54,286 bases of DNA, taken from the IMG/VR virus record IMGVR_UViG_3300045003_000043, positions 1 through 54,286 of that record; one strand, written 5' to 3'. Within the stretch, counting starts at the first letter, position 1, and the number at the start of each line of letters is the position of its first letter. Under the pieces are notes generated by a model. The model saw only the letters and a list, made by a program, of their open reading frames with translations. It had not been told where the DNA came from and ran no database searches. Made by a program: the position numbers and the translations under genes. The stretch is from a virus. This document shows positions 1 through 6,514 of the stretch, one piece after another.

Positions 1-127
1 TGGGTGGGGGGTCGGGACAACCTCTCGCGATCAGGCCGGCGACAACCACCCTGCAGGGACAGATATGACAGCCTGTCACATGCATCAGGCGTGGGAGCCC
101 CGATAGGATCTACCATCTCAGAGCTTG
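1..127. repeat. Terminal direct repeat, left copy (circle closure)
   Basis: Bases 1-127 are identical to 54160-54286. An exact overlap of 127 is a common largest k-mer length in short-read assemblers, so this is most simply the overlap of a circular or terminally redundant molecule. The true unit length is then 54,159 bp. The repeat itself contains a TGACA-N3-TGTCA palindrome and two GACAACC half-sites. Confidence 0.97.
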
Positions 128-212
128 GTGCTCGGCGATGCATCATCTGAAAACCTTGATTCGCGACTAGTTGTACCTTTTGCCGACAACCTATTTGTTT
201 TCAGCGACAACC
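16..212 (+). repeat. Four GACAACC half-site repeats
   Basis: GACAACC occurs in the same orientation at 16-22, 41-47, 185-191 and 206-212, in two pairs spaced 25 and 21 bases. It equals the left half of the full palindrome TGACAACCTGTCA found at 20516 and 47341. Clustering of half-sites with two full palindromes (66 and 312) in a non-coding region suggests a multi-site protein-binding region. Confidence 0.6.
66..78. promoter_or_regulatory. Palindromic operator, site 1 (TGACA-N3-TGTCA)
   Basis: TGACAGCCTGTCA is a 5+3+5 inverted repeat flanked by AT-rich steps. Four further perfect copies lie at 312, 11652, 20516 and 47341. Because the ends overlap, this site also appears at 54225-54237. It lies between the leftward gene block ending the window and the rightward block starting at 544. 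Confidence 0.75.
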
Positions 213-311
213 TTTGGGTTACGTACCCAACTACACCCAATCCACATCCGCCAACCGGCCGCCGGAGCTCAGCCAGGGATCCATCCCACCCTCTCGCCAT
301 CTCAGCTCGTG

Positions 312-324
312 TGACAGGCTGTCA
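312..324. promoter_or_regulatory. Palindromic operator, site 2 (TGACA-N3-TGTCA)
   Basis: TGACAGGCTGTCA, the second site in the control region, 45 bases before the iteron array and about 150 bases before the rightward promoter at 476. Sites 1 and 2 bracket the GACAACC half-sites. Confidence 0.75.
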
Positions 325-370
325 TATTCGCCTCGAGGATGAGAGTCAGAGGTGATCTGAAAATGCCTTC

Positions 371-440
371 ACGGCACGACACGGCGAGTCACGGCGAGTC
401 ACGGCACAACTCGGATAGTCTCGGCACGACACGGAGGTAA
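371..440 (+). repeat. Seven 10-bp iterons (candidate replication origin)
   Basis: Seven consecutive 10-base units run from 371: ACGGCACGAC, ACGGCGAGTC, ACGGCGAGTC, ACGGCACAAC, TCGGATAGTC, TCGGCACGAC, ACGGAGGTAA. The CGG core recurs every 10 bases, close to one helical turn, so all copies face the same side of the DNA. Iterons followed by an AT-rich stretch are the usual arrangement of initiator-bound origins. No initiator gene is recognised, so the origin role is an inference. Confidence 0.65.
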
Positions 441-475
441 ATGAAAAATATTTTTGATAATTGGTGAGAAAAAGA
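441..475 (+). other. AT-rich tract next to the iterons (possible unwinding element)
   Basis: A strongly A/T-biased stretch directly after the iterons and before the TTGACA box at 476. In iteron origins such a tract is where the duplex opens. Its composition differs sharply from the GC-rich repeats beside it. Confidence 0.5.
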
Positions 476-505
476 TTGACACATTTTGCGTAATTCGGGC
501 ATGAT
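476..505 (+). promoter_or_regulatory. Rightward early promoter
   Basis: A perfect -35 box TTGACA lies at 476-481, with a -10-like CATGAT at 500-505 (18-base spacer). It drives the small genes from 544 onward. The spacer holds TTTGCGTA (485-492), which recurs at the fibre promoter region (25403, 25426) and in the 28-bp dispersed repeat. Confidence 0.65.
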
Positions 506-543
506 TATTCGTGTAAGGGGGGGCAGCGTAATGCTAGCAATCA

Positions 544-711
544 ATGAAGGTCCAGAAGGTAAAAGGTCTATCAGCGTGTGAGCACACCCCAGGATTCAAC
601 GAGGGGTACATCTACAACTGCCCATTCTGCGGAGAAGTGAATCCGAAGCTCGAAGGGAAGTCAGCCCTTATCTATTCCGATCTGAAAAGAAACGGGGATT
701 CAGAGAATTGA
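544..711 (+). CDS. Small zinc-ribbon protein (55 aa)
   Basis: A 55-residue ORF starting at ATG 544 and the first gene after the early promoter. It contains C12-x-H14 and a CPFCG knuckle near residues 26-30, a likely zinc site. The C-terminus is charged (YSDLKRNGDSEN). I do not recognise a family. Small zinc-binding proteins are very common in this genome, and its early position suggests a role in take-over or regulation, but no function can be assigned. There is no overlap with neighbours; a hairpin-rich spacer (712-762) follows. Confidence 0.55.
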   Translation: MKVQKVKGLSACEHTPGFNEGYIYNCPFCGEVNPKLEGKSALIYSDLKRNGDSEN

Positions 712-762
712 TGTCATAACCGCTCGGCCGGAGCGTTATCCGGTCATACCTTAGGAGGGTCA

Positions 763-885
763 ATGCTTACACAAGATGTTCAGGAGTCTATCGAGAGGTT
801 TAGGGCTGTCGTCGCCGAGAAGAGAGGCATTCAGGGCAGATGGCACAAGAGGGTGGATGGCAAGGATTCTGAGGTACGTCCATGA
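763..885 (+). CDS. Hypothetical protein (40 aa)
   Basis: A 40-residue ORF with a strong ribosome site (TAGGAGGG) 6 bases before ATG 763. It is charged and probably helical (VQESIERFRAVVAEKRG). Its stop overlaps the ATG of the next gene (ATGA at 882), which supports real, coupled translation. A short hairpin (CGCTC loop GAGCG) precedes the ribosome site. Family not recognised. Confidence 0.6.
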   Translation: MLTQDVQESIERFRAVVAEKRGIQGRWHKRVDGKDSEVRP

Positions 886-1241
886 CACATCTAGGAATGC
901 CTATTGAGTGCTCCGGAGGTTGCGGAGCTTACGTTCAATTTCCGGGTCCGTGCGATATCTGCCGTACTCTGGCGCAGGAGTTCGACCGAAAGGAACCTAA
1001 GTGCGTACACATTTCCGAGGTCTCGCAATACACGGAGCCCAAACAACCCATTACCGATCATGAATTGAACCTTTTCGAGCGTCTTCCCTCACGCGAATAT
1101 CTCGGAATGGTCACCGTACGATCACATCGCCAGAAGGCAGCAGAGCGTCTTATTCTCCCGTTCTGGATCGTCATCTACGGATTCCTGCTGATCACAGAGG
1201 GAGTCGGTATCGTAACCATTTTACGTTGGATCAAGGGATAA
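882..1241 (+). CDS. Zinc-knuckle membrane protein (119 aa)
   Basis: The N-terminus carries C10-x3-C14 and C24-x2-C27, a probable zinc knuckle. The C-terminal third has one hydrophobic segment (about residues 90-113, LPFWIVIYGFLLI...), so the protein is probably anchored in the inner membrane with a cytoplasmic zinc domain. Translationally coupled to the gene before it and 3 bases from the HTH gene after it. Family not recognised; a role at the membrane early in infection, such as superinfection exclusion, is only a guess. Confidence 0.6.
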   Translation: MTHLGMPIECSGGCGAYVQFPGPCDICRTLAQEFDRKEPKCVHISEVSQYTEPKQPITDHELNLFERLPSREYLGMVTVRSHRQKAAERLILPFWIVIYGFLLITEGVGIVTILRWIKG

Positions 1242-1244
1242 ATT

Positions 1245-1478
1245 ATGACTGACAACACACCACAAACTCTCAATCGTGATTGGCTAACCACCGAACAGGC
1301 ATCATCTTACCTACAGGTGAGCACTCGTACCCTATTTCGCTATCTCGAAGAGGGCAAGATTAGAGGCAAACAGCTCTCCTCCGGGGGGCACTGGCGCATC
1401 TCAGCTGCGAGTCTCGAACGGTTCCTGGACGGCTCTCAGGAAATTTCGCAAAAGTTGCGTAGGACGGCAAAAAAATAA
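1245..1478 (+). CDS. Excisionase-like / MerR-type HTH protein
   Basis: 77 residues with a winged HTH of the excisionase/helix-turn-helix-17 type: WLTTEQASSYLQVSTRTLFRYLEEGKI, then GGHWRISAASLERFL. In this family the recognition helix and wing bind DNA for recombination directionality or transcription control. With an integrase (12060) and attP (19057) in the genome, an Xis role is plausible, though it lies about 11 kb from the integrase. The C-terminus is basic (KLRRTAKK). It ends the first early transcription unit; a strong promoter follows at 1502. Confidence 0.8.
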   Translation: MTDNTPQTLNRDWLTTEQASSYLQVSTRTLFRYLEEGKIRGKQLSSGGHWRISAASLERFLDGSQEISQKLRRTAKK

Positions 1479-1501
1479 TTCCACTTTTTCTATTTTACCT
1501 C

Positions 1502-1529
1502 TTGACACTACACTGAGTTGTGCTAATAT
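1502..1529 (+). promoter_or_regulatory. Strong sigma70-type promoter
   Basis: TTGACA (1502-1507), 16-base spacer, TAATAT (1524-1529). The expected start near 1536 puts the leader hairpin 1541-1555 at the very 5' end of the transcript. Confidence 0.8.
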
Positions 1530-1534
1530 CTAAA

Positions 1535-1560
1535 CATTGAGAGGCAACCAGCCTCATAGG
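1535..1560 (+). repeat. Hairpin leader repeat, copy 1
   Basis: GAGGC-AACCA-GCCTC can form a 5-bp hairpin, followed by ATAGG just upstream of the start codon at 1572. Copy 2 (2041) and copy 3 (2408) precede the next two genes at the same distance. The shared block ACCAGCCTCATAGG ends 9-11 bases before each ATG, so it probably includes the ribosome site. Confidence 0.8.
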
Positions 1561-1571
1561 GGATACAAAAA

Positions 1572-1952
1572 ATGCCAATTCTCGATGACAATTCATTCGC
1601 CGCTGCTTGCTACAACCAGAACTCGATTGTCGAACTCGAAACGGCTCTCACGGGTGCGCCTGATAAAAATGACATGGCCGCTTGGGGAATTACCGCCGAG
1701 CAGTGGCGGCAGGGAATTCAGGATGCGCTCGCCGCTAAACGCGAGGCGGCGGGGTCAGCAATCGGATACGCGAAAAACACGGACATAGCGCAACAGTTTC
1801 TCAATTCGTGCGAAGCGATTTACCAGTGGGAAGAAGTAAATAGTGACACTATTCGCTTCTCCTATAATCCCACAATTGAGGTATACGGCGTTCCACGCGG
1901 CGTCCGCTTCGATGCTGACAGCATCGAGCATTTTTGGTCGATGGAAGCCTAG
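1572..1952 (+). CDS. Hypothetical early protein (126 aa)
   Basis: First gene of a three-gene set with the repeated hairpin leader; ATG 1572 sits 11 bases after leader copy 1. The sequence is acidic and soluble, Trp-containing (WGITAEQWRQGI, IYQWEEV), with no membrane segment or known motif. It probably starts a highly expressed transcript, given the near-consensus promoter at 1502. Family not recognised. An ORF in another frame (1843-2046) is a shadow. Confidence 0.65.
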   Translation: MPILDDNSFAAACYNQNSIVELETALTGAPDKNDMAAWGITAEQWRQGIQDALAAKREAAGSAIGYAKNTDIAQQFLNSCEAIYQWEEVNSDTIRFSYNPTIEVYGVPRGVRFDADSIEHFWSMEA

Positions 1953-2040
1953 GTTAGGCCGCTCCGATCCTACGGTAATCGGTTGCGTCGGGCGTGGTAG
2001 CCGCGGCCGGTACGTAACTCGGCAAACAAACCTCTCTAAT

Positions 2041-2066
2041 CATTGAGAGGAAACCAGCCTCATAGG
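2041..2066 (+). repeat. Hairpin leader repeat, copy 2
   Basis: Differs from copy 1 at a single base within 26 (2041-2066 against 1535-1560). It precedes ATG 2076. The 90 bases before it (1953-2040) hold no recognisable gene. Confidence 0.8.
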
Positions 2067-2075
2067 AGCTTGAAA

Positions 2076-2396
2076 ATGGTGACGATATTCAAGAATTACT
2101 CGACCGAAAAACAGCGTACAACCCCTATTTTTTCGGTTGATGGAAAGGCTATGGGCTTCCTTTCTAGCCGCGACGCGATCAACATTGCATACCGCTGCGC
2201 ACCTGTCGATTCGGCCATCTACTCTGATGGCAGCAGCATCCAGCGCCACTTCCACCTGATGAGCTACAAATCAGAACTTTTTCAGGTGTCGTGGGATGGC
2301 GCAAAGACTGCTCCGACCATCAAGGCCACCACGCGAGCAGCTTTCGACGCTCTTATTGCGCAATATGACAGAGATGCTCGCTGGACGCGGGCTTAG
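2076..2396 (+). CDS. Hypothetical early protein (106 aa)
   Basis: Start ATG 2076 was chosen because it lies 9 bases after leader copy 2; an in-frame upstream start at 2043 would lie inside the hairpin. The protein is mixed alpha/beta in appearance, soluble, with no recognised domain. It shares its leader but not its sequence with the genes before and after. Confidence 0.6.
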   Translation: MVTIFKNYSTEKQRTTPIFSVDGKAMGFLSSRDAINIAYRCAPVDSAIYSDGSSIQRHFHLMSYKSELFQVSWDGAKTAPTIKATTRAAFDALIAQYDRDARWTRA

Positions 2397-2407
2397 GAAC
2401 GGAGCAT

Positions 2408-2421
2408 ACCAGCCTCATAGG
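2408..2421 (+). repeat. Hairpin leader repeat, copy 3 (partial)
   Basis: ACCAGCCTCATAGG is kept exactly, but the left hairpin arm is diverged (GGAGCAT), so the stem is weaker than in copies 1 and 2. It lies 9 bases before ATG 2431. Confidence 0.7.
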
Positions 2422-2430
2422 GAAGGAACC

Positions 2431-2643
2431 ATGGATCACGCATTGTGCTTCGAGAAGGGCTGGGAGGACGCAGGGAAGGCCGTTTCGCATAGGCCCGATG
2501 ATGCGATATGGTTCTCTTTCTGTGGCCTCATGGGGAACCTGCAGAAATGGTGCCGCGAGCATAACCCACCCTCTGAGCAGTATTCGCAGGAAGATGTGCG
2601 CCGGTTCTGGGAGGCGTACAAGCGGGGTGCTTATGGCCGGTAA
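2431..2643 (+). CDS. Hypothetical protein (70 aa)
   Basis: ATG 2431 follows leader copy 3 with GGAAGG as ribosome site. 70 residues, rich in Trp, Cys and His (FEKGWEDAG, FWEAYKRGAYGR). No known family. The last codons overlap the start of the next small gene at 2633. Confidence 0.6.
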   Translation: MDHALCFEKGWEDAGKAVSHRPDDAIWFSFCGLMGNLQKWCREHNPPSEQYSQEDVRRFWEAYKRGAYGR

Positions 2644-2737
2644 TATCATCGGAGTCTATTTCCATCAAGATCACATCAACTTGATGGACTCACAAGGAAC
2701 CGGAATAATGGTCCATAGTTTTCGAGATCTACCCTAA
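2633..2737 (+). CDS. Small hypothetical protein (34 aa)
   Basis: A 34-residue ORF that overlaps the end of the previous gene (start 2633, previous stop 2643), and whose stop overlaps the next start (TAATG at 2735-2739). Overlap on both sides supports translation by coupling. No recognised motif. Confidence 0.45.
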   Translation: MAGNIIGVYFHQDHINLMDSQGTGIMVHSFRDLP

Positions 2738-3126
2738 TGACTCTTACCCAGCACATCAACGCCATTCGCCACAAACTTACCGGAGATCTAAGCCAAGCGG
2801 AGATCGAGGATCTATCCTCTCTCCGCAGCGCTATCGGAGGCAGACTCAGCCGTGGTACTGGCCTAAAGCTACGTCCCTGCCCTAAATGCGGAAAACTTTG
2901 CGGAGCCCGAGAGATGCGTAAGCACAAATGTTTCGACAATACGACCGTAGTCCGCAAGCATGCCCCTAATCCTTGCCCAAAAGGGTGCGGACAGACGTTC
3001 AGCGGACGCGCAATGCGTGATCACCTCAAGTCATGCGATGGACGAGTACTCCTTGGACCCGGATACTGGGGTGTGAATAATGACGGAACGTACACCTATT
3101 CGCCCATCAATAAGCCAAATAACTGA
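2737..3126 (+). CDS. Double zinc-finger protein (129 aa)
   Basis: Two C2HC-like fingers in tandem: CPKCGKLCGAREMRKHKC (about residues 48-65) and, after a linker, CPKGCGQTFSGRAMRDHLKS ending in C (about 80-100). Both have the layout C-x2/3-C ... H-x-C or H-x3-C of nucleic-acid-binding fingers. The C-terminus is Tyr/Gly-rich. Last gene of the rightward early block; it overlaps the convergent gene end at 3107 by 20 bases. Confidence 0.65.
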   Translation: MTLTQHINAIRHKLTGDLSQAEIEDLSSLRSAIGGRLSRGTGLKLRPCPKCGKLCGAREMRKHKCFDNTTVVRKHAPNPCPKGCGQTFSGRAMRDHLKSCDGRVLLGPGYWGVNNDGTYTYSPINKPNN

Positions 3127-3352
3127 GAGAGGTATCACGCCTGAAAAACATCCATTCTCCCTCTCGATAGTCCCAGTTAGGATTATGACGCCAATGTAAA
3201 ATTATTCCTCTTCGTCGAAACCAATGGGGAGGATGATTTGGGTCTGACCCGCTTCTCAGTTCAATTCCGAACCATGGACACGAAGCCCATAGGCTGTAAG
3301 AGTCGTAGCTAAGTTTCCACATCCTCCACCAACACTTCCAATTGATTTTCAT
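3107..3352 (-). CDS. Trp-rich hypothetical protein (81 aa)
   Basis: 81 residues with 12 Trp, in short aromatic/charged alternations (NWKCWWRMWK, ILHWRHNPNWDYREGEWMFF). No hydrophobic segment long enough for a clear membrane span. Its ATG overlaps the stop of the HNH gene (ATGA), so it is the last gene of the leftward operon. Function unknown; small Trp-rich proteins like this are seen in other tailed phages. Confidence 0.6.
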   Translation of the reverse strand: MKINWKCWWRMWKLSYDSYSLWASCPWFGIELRSGSDPNHPPHWFRRRGIILHWRHNPNWDYREGEWMFFRRDTSLSYLAY

Positions 3353-3645
3353 AGGTCGTAATAACCCTCCCGCTTCGATCCCCTATCCGTGTTACAACGC
3401 CCATGGACGGCTGCAATGTTTTCCTGCCGGTCGTCCCTGAATCCTGCCCCCATCCGTCTAGGCTGCTTGTGGTCGGGTGTCGCCTCCCTTAGAGGCATCT
3501 TCAGGTAGCAGATTGCGCACAACTTGCCTTGTTCCTCCCATGATTCCCTCAGTCTTCGTCGGTACTCTTCCCTACCCTCGGGCGTCTCCCTGCATACCTC
3601 TCTCCCGTCCGGGTACTTGATGAGTGCTGGAGTGTATTCGATCAC
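3349..3645 (-). CDS. HNH endonuclease (98 aa)
   Basis: Compact HNH nuclease. CAIC (about residues 43-46) pairs with a later C (RCNTDR) to hold zinc; the catalytic pair is DHKQP (about 57-61), then Asn in RQENIAAVH and the terminal His. Family members nick or cut DNA; in phages they act in packaging, homing or host DNA attack. Here it is distant from terminase and sits at the 3' end of the replication operon, so homing-like or defence roles are as likely as packaging. Confidence 0.85.
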   Translation of the reverse strand: MIEYTPALIKYPDGREVCRETPEGREEYRRRLRESWEEQGKLCAICYLKMPLREATPDHKQPRRMGAGFRDDRQENIAAVHGRCNTDRGSKREGYYDL

Positions 3646-3679
3646 CTCCGAGATTCCTCGGACTGGCGTTTATTTTCTG

Positions 3680-4330
3680 TCATGCCGACACCTTATCTCT
3701 ATCAAATTCAAGGGAGTATGTAGCCGCCAGCCATTCCAGAGCCTCATTTCGGTCTCTGGCACCACGCTCAATCGCCAGATCAATCACACGCTCCACTTCC
3801 TTCGCCGCGCTCCGCGTCAACGTAAAGCGCACTACCTGGGTAGACTCAATGTGCTGGTCCGGAAAGTCCTTCTCGACCCTCTGGATAAAGTCTTGAGGCT
3901 GCATGGAACGGGCATCATACAGTACCTTGTCACTCCTCCGCACCGCCGTTGACAGTTGCAAGAGGACCTTGATGTTTTTCTTTGGGACCTCGCGTAGCTT
4001 CGACGGAGGCAGGTCCTTGAGCTCCTCCATATCCCTCCGGGCTTCATAGTTCACGCTCCGGCATCCGATGTATCCTGACCCCATCCAGGCGTTATAGGAG
4101 CGGAATGGAGAGCGTGTCCTTGGATCAATCAGGTATTGCCATAGGTTTCGCACCTCAAACTCCCTCGCAATCATCCCACGCTCGGCGTAGCTACGCTCAT
4201 GAGCCCGGTCTATCTCGTCGAGGATACGCATACGCTCATTGAGGGCCGCTGCAGCCTCCCGATCTGGGAGAGAGAGAAGATTTTCTATCGGCTCAGACAG
4301 GTCCGTGCGCGGACTGGTTTGCGTATTCAT
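3680..4330 (-). CDS. Hypothetical protein (216 aa)
   Basis: Start ATG 4330 overlaps the methyltransferase stop (ATGA); a longer in-frame start at 4390 lies inside that gene and is less likely. Predominantly helical and charged, with a Trp/Tyr-rich middle (NLWQYLIDPRTRSPFRSYNAWMGSG, split by charged helices). No catalytic motif is recognised. The first 10 codons are made by the 28-bp dispersed repeat (4301-4328), so the repeat invades the coding sequence. The position after a methyltransferase could hint at a DNA-modification partner, but this is untested. Confidence 0.7.
   Translation of the reverse strand: MNTQTSPRTDLSEPIENLLSLPDREAAAALNERMRILDEIDRAHERSYAERGMIAREFEVRNLWQYLIDPRTRSPFRSYNAWMGSGYIGCRSVNYEARRDMEELKDLPPSKLREVPKKNIKVLLQLSTAVRRSDKVLYDARSMQPQDFIQRVEKDFPDQHIESTQVVRFTLTRSAAKEVERVIDLAIERGARDRNEALEWLAATYSLEFDRDKVSA
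4301..4328 (+). repeat. 28-bp dispersed repeat, copy A
   Basis: Begins with the hairpin GTCCGTGCGCGGAC and ends with TGGTTTGCGTATTC. It is identical to copy C (51278-51305) and differs at one base from inverted copy B (46765-46792). A and B also share four more bases on the hairpin side (ACAG). Confidence 0.9.
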
Positions 4331-4977
4331 GCGCACACCCCGCCGAAATCGAAGACCTCTTGCTGCAAACGCTTTGCAGCGATCTCGCAATAGCGCTCAT
4401 CCTTCTCTATCCCTATTGCGGTTTTTCTGAATTGTTTTGCGGCAAGCAGTGACGTTCCACTGCCCATGTAAGGATCTAGGACGGAACCAACATCTGCGGG
4501 AGCGAACGAAAGCGCCCACTTCATAACATTCAAAGGCTTCTGCGTAGGGTGAAATCTATCTTCGTTTCCTTCTCGCAGCATTCCGTGCCATCTCCACACT
4601 ATCCGCCGCACAGCCTTATCGAAGTTCGTCCAAGCCAACTCGCAATCCGCGAAGTCGTTATCACCGTTTTCTTTATCCCAAACCAGCCAGCATTTACTCG
4701 GAGGCAAGGGGAAGTAGTTTCCCCCAAAGATCACCTGCCATTTGGTACGGCTACGCATCAGTCCGAACATCCACTCCGGGGGTGTCTTGTTATCCCAATC
4801 GCTGTTTCCGTAGTCTTTGGCGACAGCTAGATTGCCTCGGGTCTTGTTCTTCCCCGCCGCCTCTCCAATTCCATAAGGAGGATCCGTCAAAAGCATGTCA
4901 GCCTTGAACATCGGAAGCATCTCTTCCGAGTCTCCGTGATAGATCGTTATCCCCGCGTGAGAATAATAAGTCTTCAT
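4327..4977 (-). CDS. DNA adenine/cytosine-N methyltransferase, beta class
   Basis: 216 residues. Motif IV TDPPYGIG (residues 31-38) comes before the AdoMet-binding motif I VLDPYMGSGTS (166-176), the order of beta-class N6-adenine or N4-cytosine methyltransferases; RFHPTQKP (141-148) is the conserved motif before it. It transfers a methyl group from AdoMet to DNA and probably protects phage DNA from host restriction or marks it for regulation. No restriction partner is adjacent. The DPPY form favours N6-adenine. Overlaps both neighbours by ATGA junctions. Confidence 0.92.
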   Translation of the reverse strand: MKTYYSHAGITIYHGDSEEMLPMFKADMLLTDPPYGIGEAAGKNKTRGNLAVAKDYGNSDWDNKTPPEWMFGLMRSRTKWQVIFGGNYFPLPPSKCWLVWDKENGDNDFADCELAWTNFDKAVRRIVWRWHGMLREGNEDRFHPTQKPLNVMKWALSFAPADVGSVLDPYMGSGTSLLAAKQFRKTAIGIEKDERYCEIAAKRLQQEVFDFGGVCA

Positions 4978-5489
4978 GATCCTACCTTTGTTCCATCATC
5001 TATCCAGACGAACTCACCCGTTTGTCCGTATGTCTCGATCGGAAAGTGGGCACCACAAGTGCAGCAGAATGTTCCGGAGTAGAATCCAGGATCACGTGCA
5101 TAGGTCTCTGCTATAGCTTGGCTCATCGTTGTGATGTTGCCACACTTCAAGTGCTTATAAGTGCGTCGTACAGGGCGGACGAATCCTTTATGACGCTCCT
5201 CCGCACTGAGCACCACATAATCCTTTTGCTGGCCGTTTTCCTTCAGCTCCGTGTGGTTTCTGTCCTCTGGAACTGGCTCACCACTAACAAGAACCTGAGC
5301 GGAACGATCGACGGCAGGGATCGGTTTTTCAAGAATCTTCTTTACTGCCCGATAGCGCTTAAGATGCGATTCTGCTTTGTTCTCAGGAGAAGGTCCAAAG
5401 GTTATAAGCGGAGCGGTGGTTTTTTCTAGCCTCTCCAGGCGACCCATCAACTCATCCCACATTTCTTTGGTGATAGTTAAGTCGCTCAT
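4974..5489 (-). CDS. Conserved phage protein with zinc-like C-terminus (171 aa)
   Basis: A helical N-terminus (residues 1-65) is followed by a C-terminal region with FVRPVRRTYKH, then TTMSQAIAETYARDPGFYSGTFCCTCGAHFP and FVWIDDGTKVGS (about 105-171). I recall this C-terminal pattern (GQAIAETYARNP, CxxC, FVW) from many phage hypothetical proteins, without a known activity. The CCTC knuckle may bind zinc. Overlaps the methyltransferase start. Confidence 0.75.
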   Translation of the reverse strand: MSDLTITKEMWDELMGRLERLEKTTAPLITFGPSPENKAESHLKRYRAVKKILEKPIPAVDRSAQVLVSGEPVPEDRNHTELKENGQQKDYVVLSAEERHKGFVRPVRRTYKHLKCGNITTMSQAIAETYARDPGFYSGTFCCTCGAHFPIETYGQTGEFVWIDDGTKVGS

Positions 5490-5740
5490 ACAGGCAAGCC
5501 TCCCTCTTTACGAGCAAGTTCTTGCCCCTGCTCTGCGGTGATGAGCCGGAGCTGAAAATCATACATATTGGCCTTGATGACGATGGCTCCACCGGGCCAA
5601 TCTCGTTCCCACGCTTGTACGTCTGCCATCGTTATAGTAACCTCTCGCTTCCCAAACTTATGAAGCAAGATAGCGACAATCTTGTGCCAATGGTCATGTA
5701 CTTCCTGCGTAACAGGATGGTTCGGGTTTAGCTCCATCAC
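5486..5740 (-). CDS. Conserved small phage protein (84 aa)
   Basis: Begins MMELNPNHPVTQEVHDHWHKI, split here as an amphipathic His-rich N-terminus, followed by a beta-like segment (REVTITMADV, GAIVIKANMYDFQLRLI). I recall the same NPNHPVT.EVHD.WHKI pattern from phages of soil Proteobacteria. The function is unknown; it normally sits beside replication or methylation genes, as here. Overlaps both neighbours by 4 bases. Confidence 0.72.
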   Translation of the reverse strand: MMELNPNHPVTQEVHDHWHKIVAILLHKFGKREVTITMADVQAWERDWPGGAIVIKANMYDFQLRLITAEQGQELARKEGGLPV

Positions 5741-5919
5741 TTCACCTTCCTAGCCAGCCTGTGCAGTGCGTCTTCCCATGTGTCACCGATGGCGGAAAAG
5801 GTATCATCTCCGCGCTTTACTCCGATCCTGCGGAAATGGAGGTGATCCTCGGTGAATGACTCCTTACCGTATAGTCGCTGTGCTTGACGCAAGGCTATTT
5901 CCTGAGCTGTGAGTGTCAT
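5737..5919 (-). CDS. Hypothetical protein (60 aa)
   Basis: Start ATG 5919 (MTLTAQEIALRQAQ...) was chosen over an upstream in-frame start at 5991, because it overlaps the stop of the preceding gene (TGATG) and has GGCAG/GGAAG upstream. 60 residues with helix then charged beta segment (DHLHFRRIGVKRGDDTFS). No family recognised. Confidence 0.6.
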   Translation of the reverse strand: MTLTAQEIALRQAQRLYGKESFTEDHLHFRRIGVKRGDDTFSAIGDTWEDALHRLARKVK

Positions 5920-6071
5920 CAATTTTCTGCCTTCCTGAATAAAATACAAGAACATTTTCGAACTGCACAGATACCATTCCAAGACCCGCAATATTTATCA
6001 GGATCTAAGCCGCGGAGGGGATCTCCTCCTTCGTCGGTATGCCAGGAATAGGGATGCCCGCACGAGCACAT
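5919..6071 (-). CDS. Small multi-cysteine protein overlapping the primase-like gene (50 aa)
   Basis: A 50-residue ORF starting ATG 6071 inside the 3' end of the CHC2-type gene, in another frame. CSCGHPYSWHTDE (residues 2-14), then C27, C34 and CSC (40-42), matches the pattern CxCGH...H...C...C.C that also occurs in the 388-aa protein at 15057. The shared pattern supports a real zinc-binding protein and not a shadow. AGGG lies upstream of the start. Confidence 0.55.
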   Translation of the reverse strand: MCSCGHPYSWHTDEGGDPLRGLDPDKYCGSWNGICAVRKCSCILFRKAEN

Positions 6072-6514
6072 ATCGTATCCCTCACCACCCTGTAGCGCAT
6101 TGGTAGCTCCTCCATAGGGTATAGGGATTGCCTCAATTGAATAATTTCCATCTCTGTCCTGGATATCGCCACTTCCCAGTAACGCTTTGTCTTCTGGCGG
6201 TCCAAGACGACCATCCAGTCCATTAGCCCTAGTCTTCTCTCCAACTGACGTAATCTGTCCTCCTCTGACAGCCTTTTCCTGACTTCTGGAGTGATTCCTG
6301 AGTTTCGAAAAAGATCCCTCCATTGCAGACTTAGGGCCTCCAGAATGGACTTTGTTTCGCATCCTTGGGACATGCAACGAATAAGGATGCGATCGCCCCT
6401 GTCCGTTATGGCTAACGATGGCTTTCGATCTGCGTGAGCTGGGCATTTTGAGATCCACTTTCCTTTACCAATGCGCTTAGCGCGAAGCATCCGAGCCAAT
6501 TCTTCTGCGGTCAA
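6005..6514 (-). CDS. CHC2-type zinc-finger protein (primase N-terminal-like)
   Basis: 169 residues. The first 60 follow the CHC2 primase zinc-finger plan: KGKWISKCPAHADRKPSL, then ILIRCMSQGCETKSIL (C, H, C, C ligands) and a short helix (SLQWRDLF). In primases this module reads single-stranded template. The rest is helical and lacks the TOPRIM metal-binding motif, so it is not a full primase; it may deliver a host primase or bind ssDNA. Located between helicase and methyltransferase genes in the replication operon. Confidence 0.75.
   Translation of the reverse strand: MTAEELARMLRAKRIGKGKWISKCPAHADRKPSLAITDRGDRILIRCMSQGCETKSILEALSLQWRDLFRNSGITPEVRKRLSEEDRLRQLERRLGLMDWMVVLDRQKTKRYWEVAISRTEMEIIQLRQSLYPMEELPMRYRVVRDTICARAGIPIPGIPTKEEIPSAA

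Noticed and set aside
118-355. Two overlapping ORFs in the control region
   Set aside because: They overlap each other on opposite strands, cross operator site 2 and have no ribosome site; the DNA is better explained as a regulatory region.
371-440. CRISPR-like or tandem coding repeat
   Set aside because: Units are 10 bp without spacers; no cas genes are present; an iteron reading fits better.
5919-6458. Full 179-codon ORF overlapping the CHC2-type gene
   Set aside because: Only its last 50 codons have protein character (Cys/His pattern); the upstream part is a shadow frame of the zinc-finger gene.
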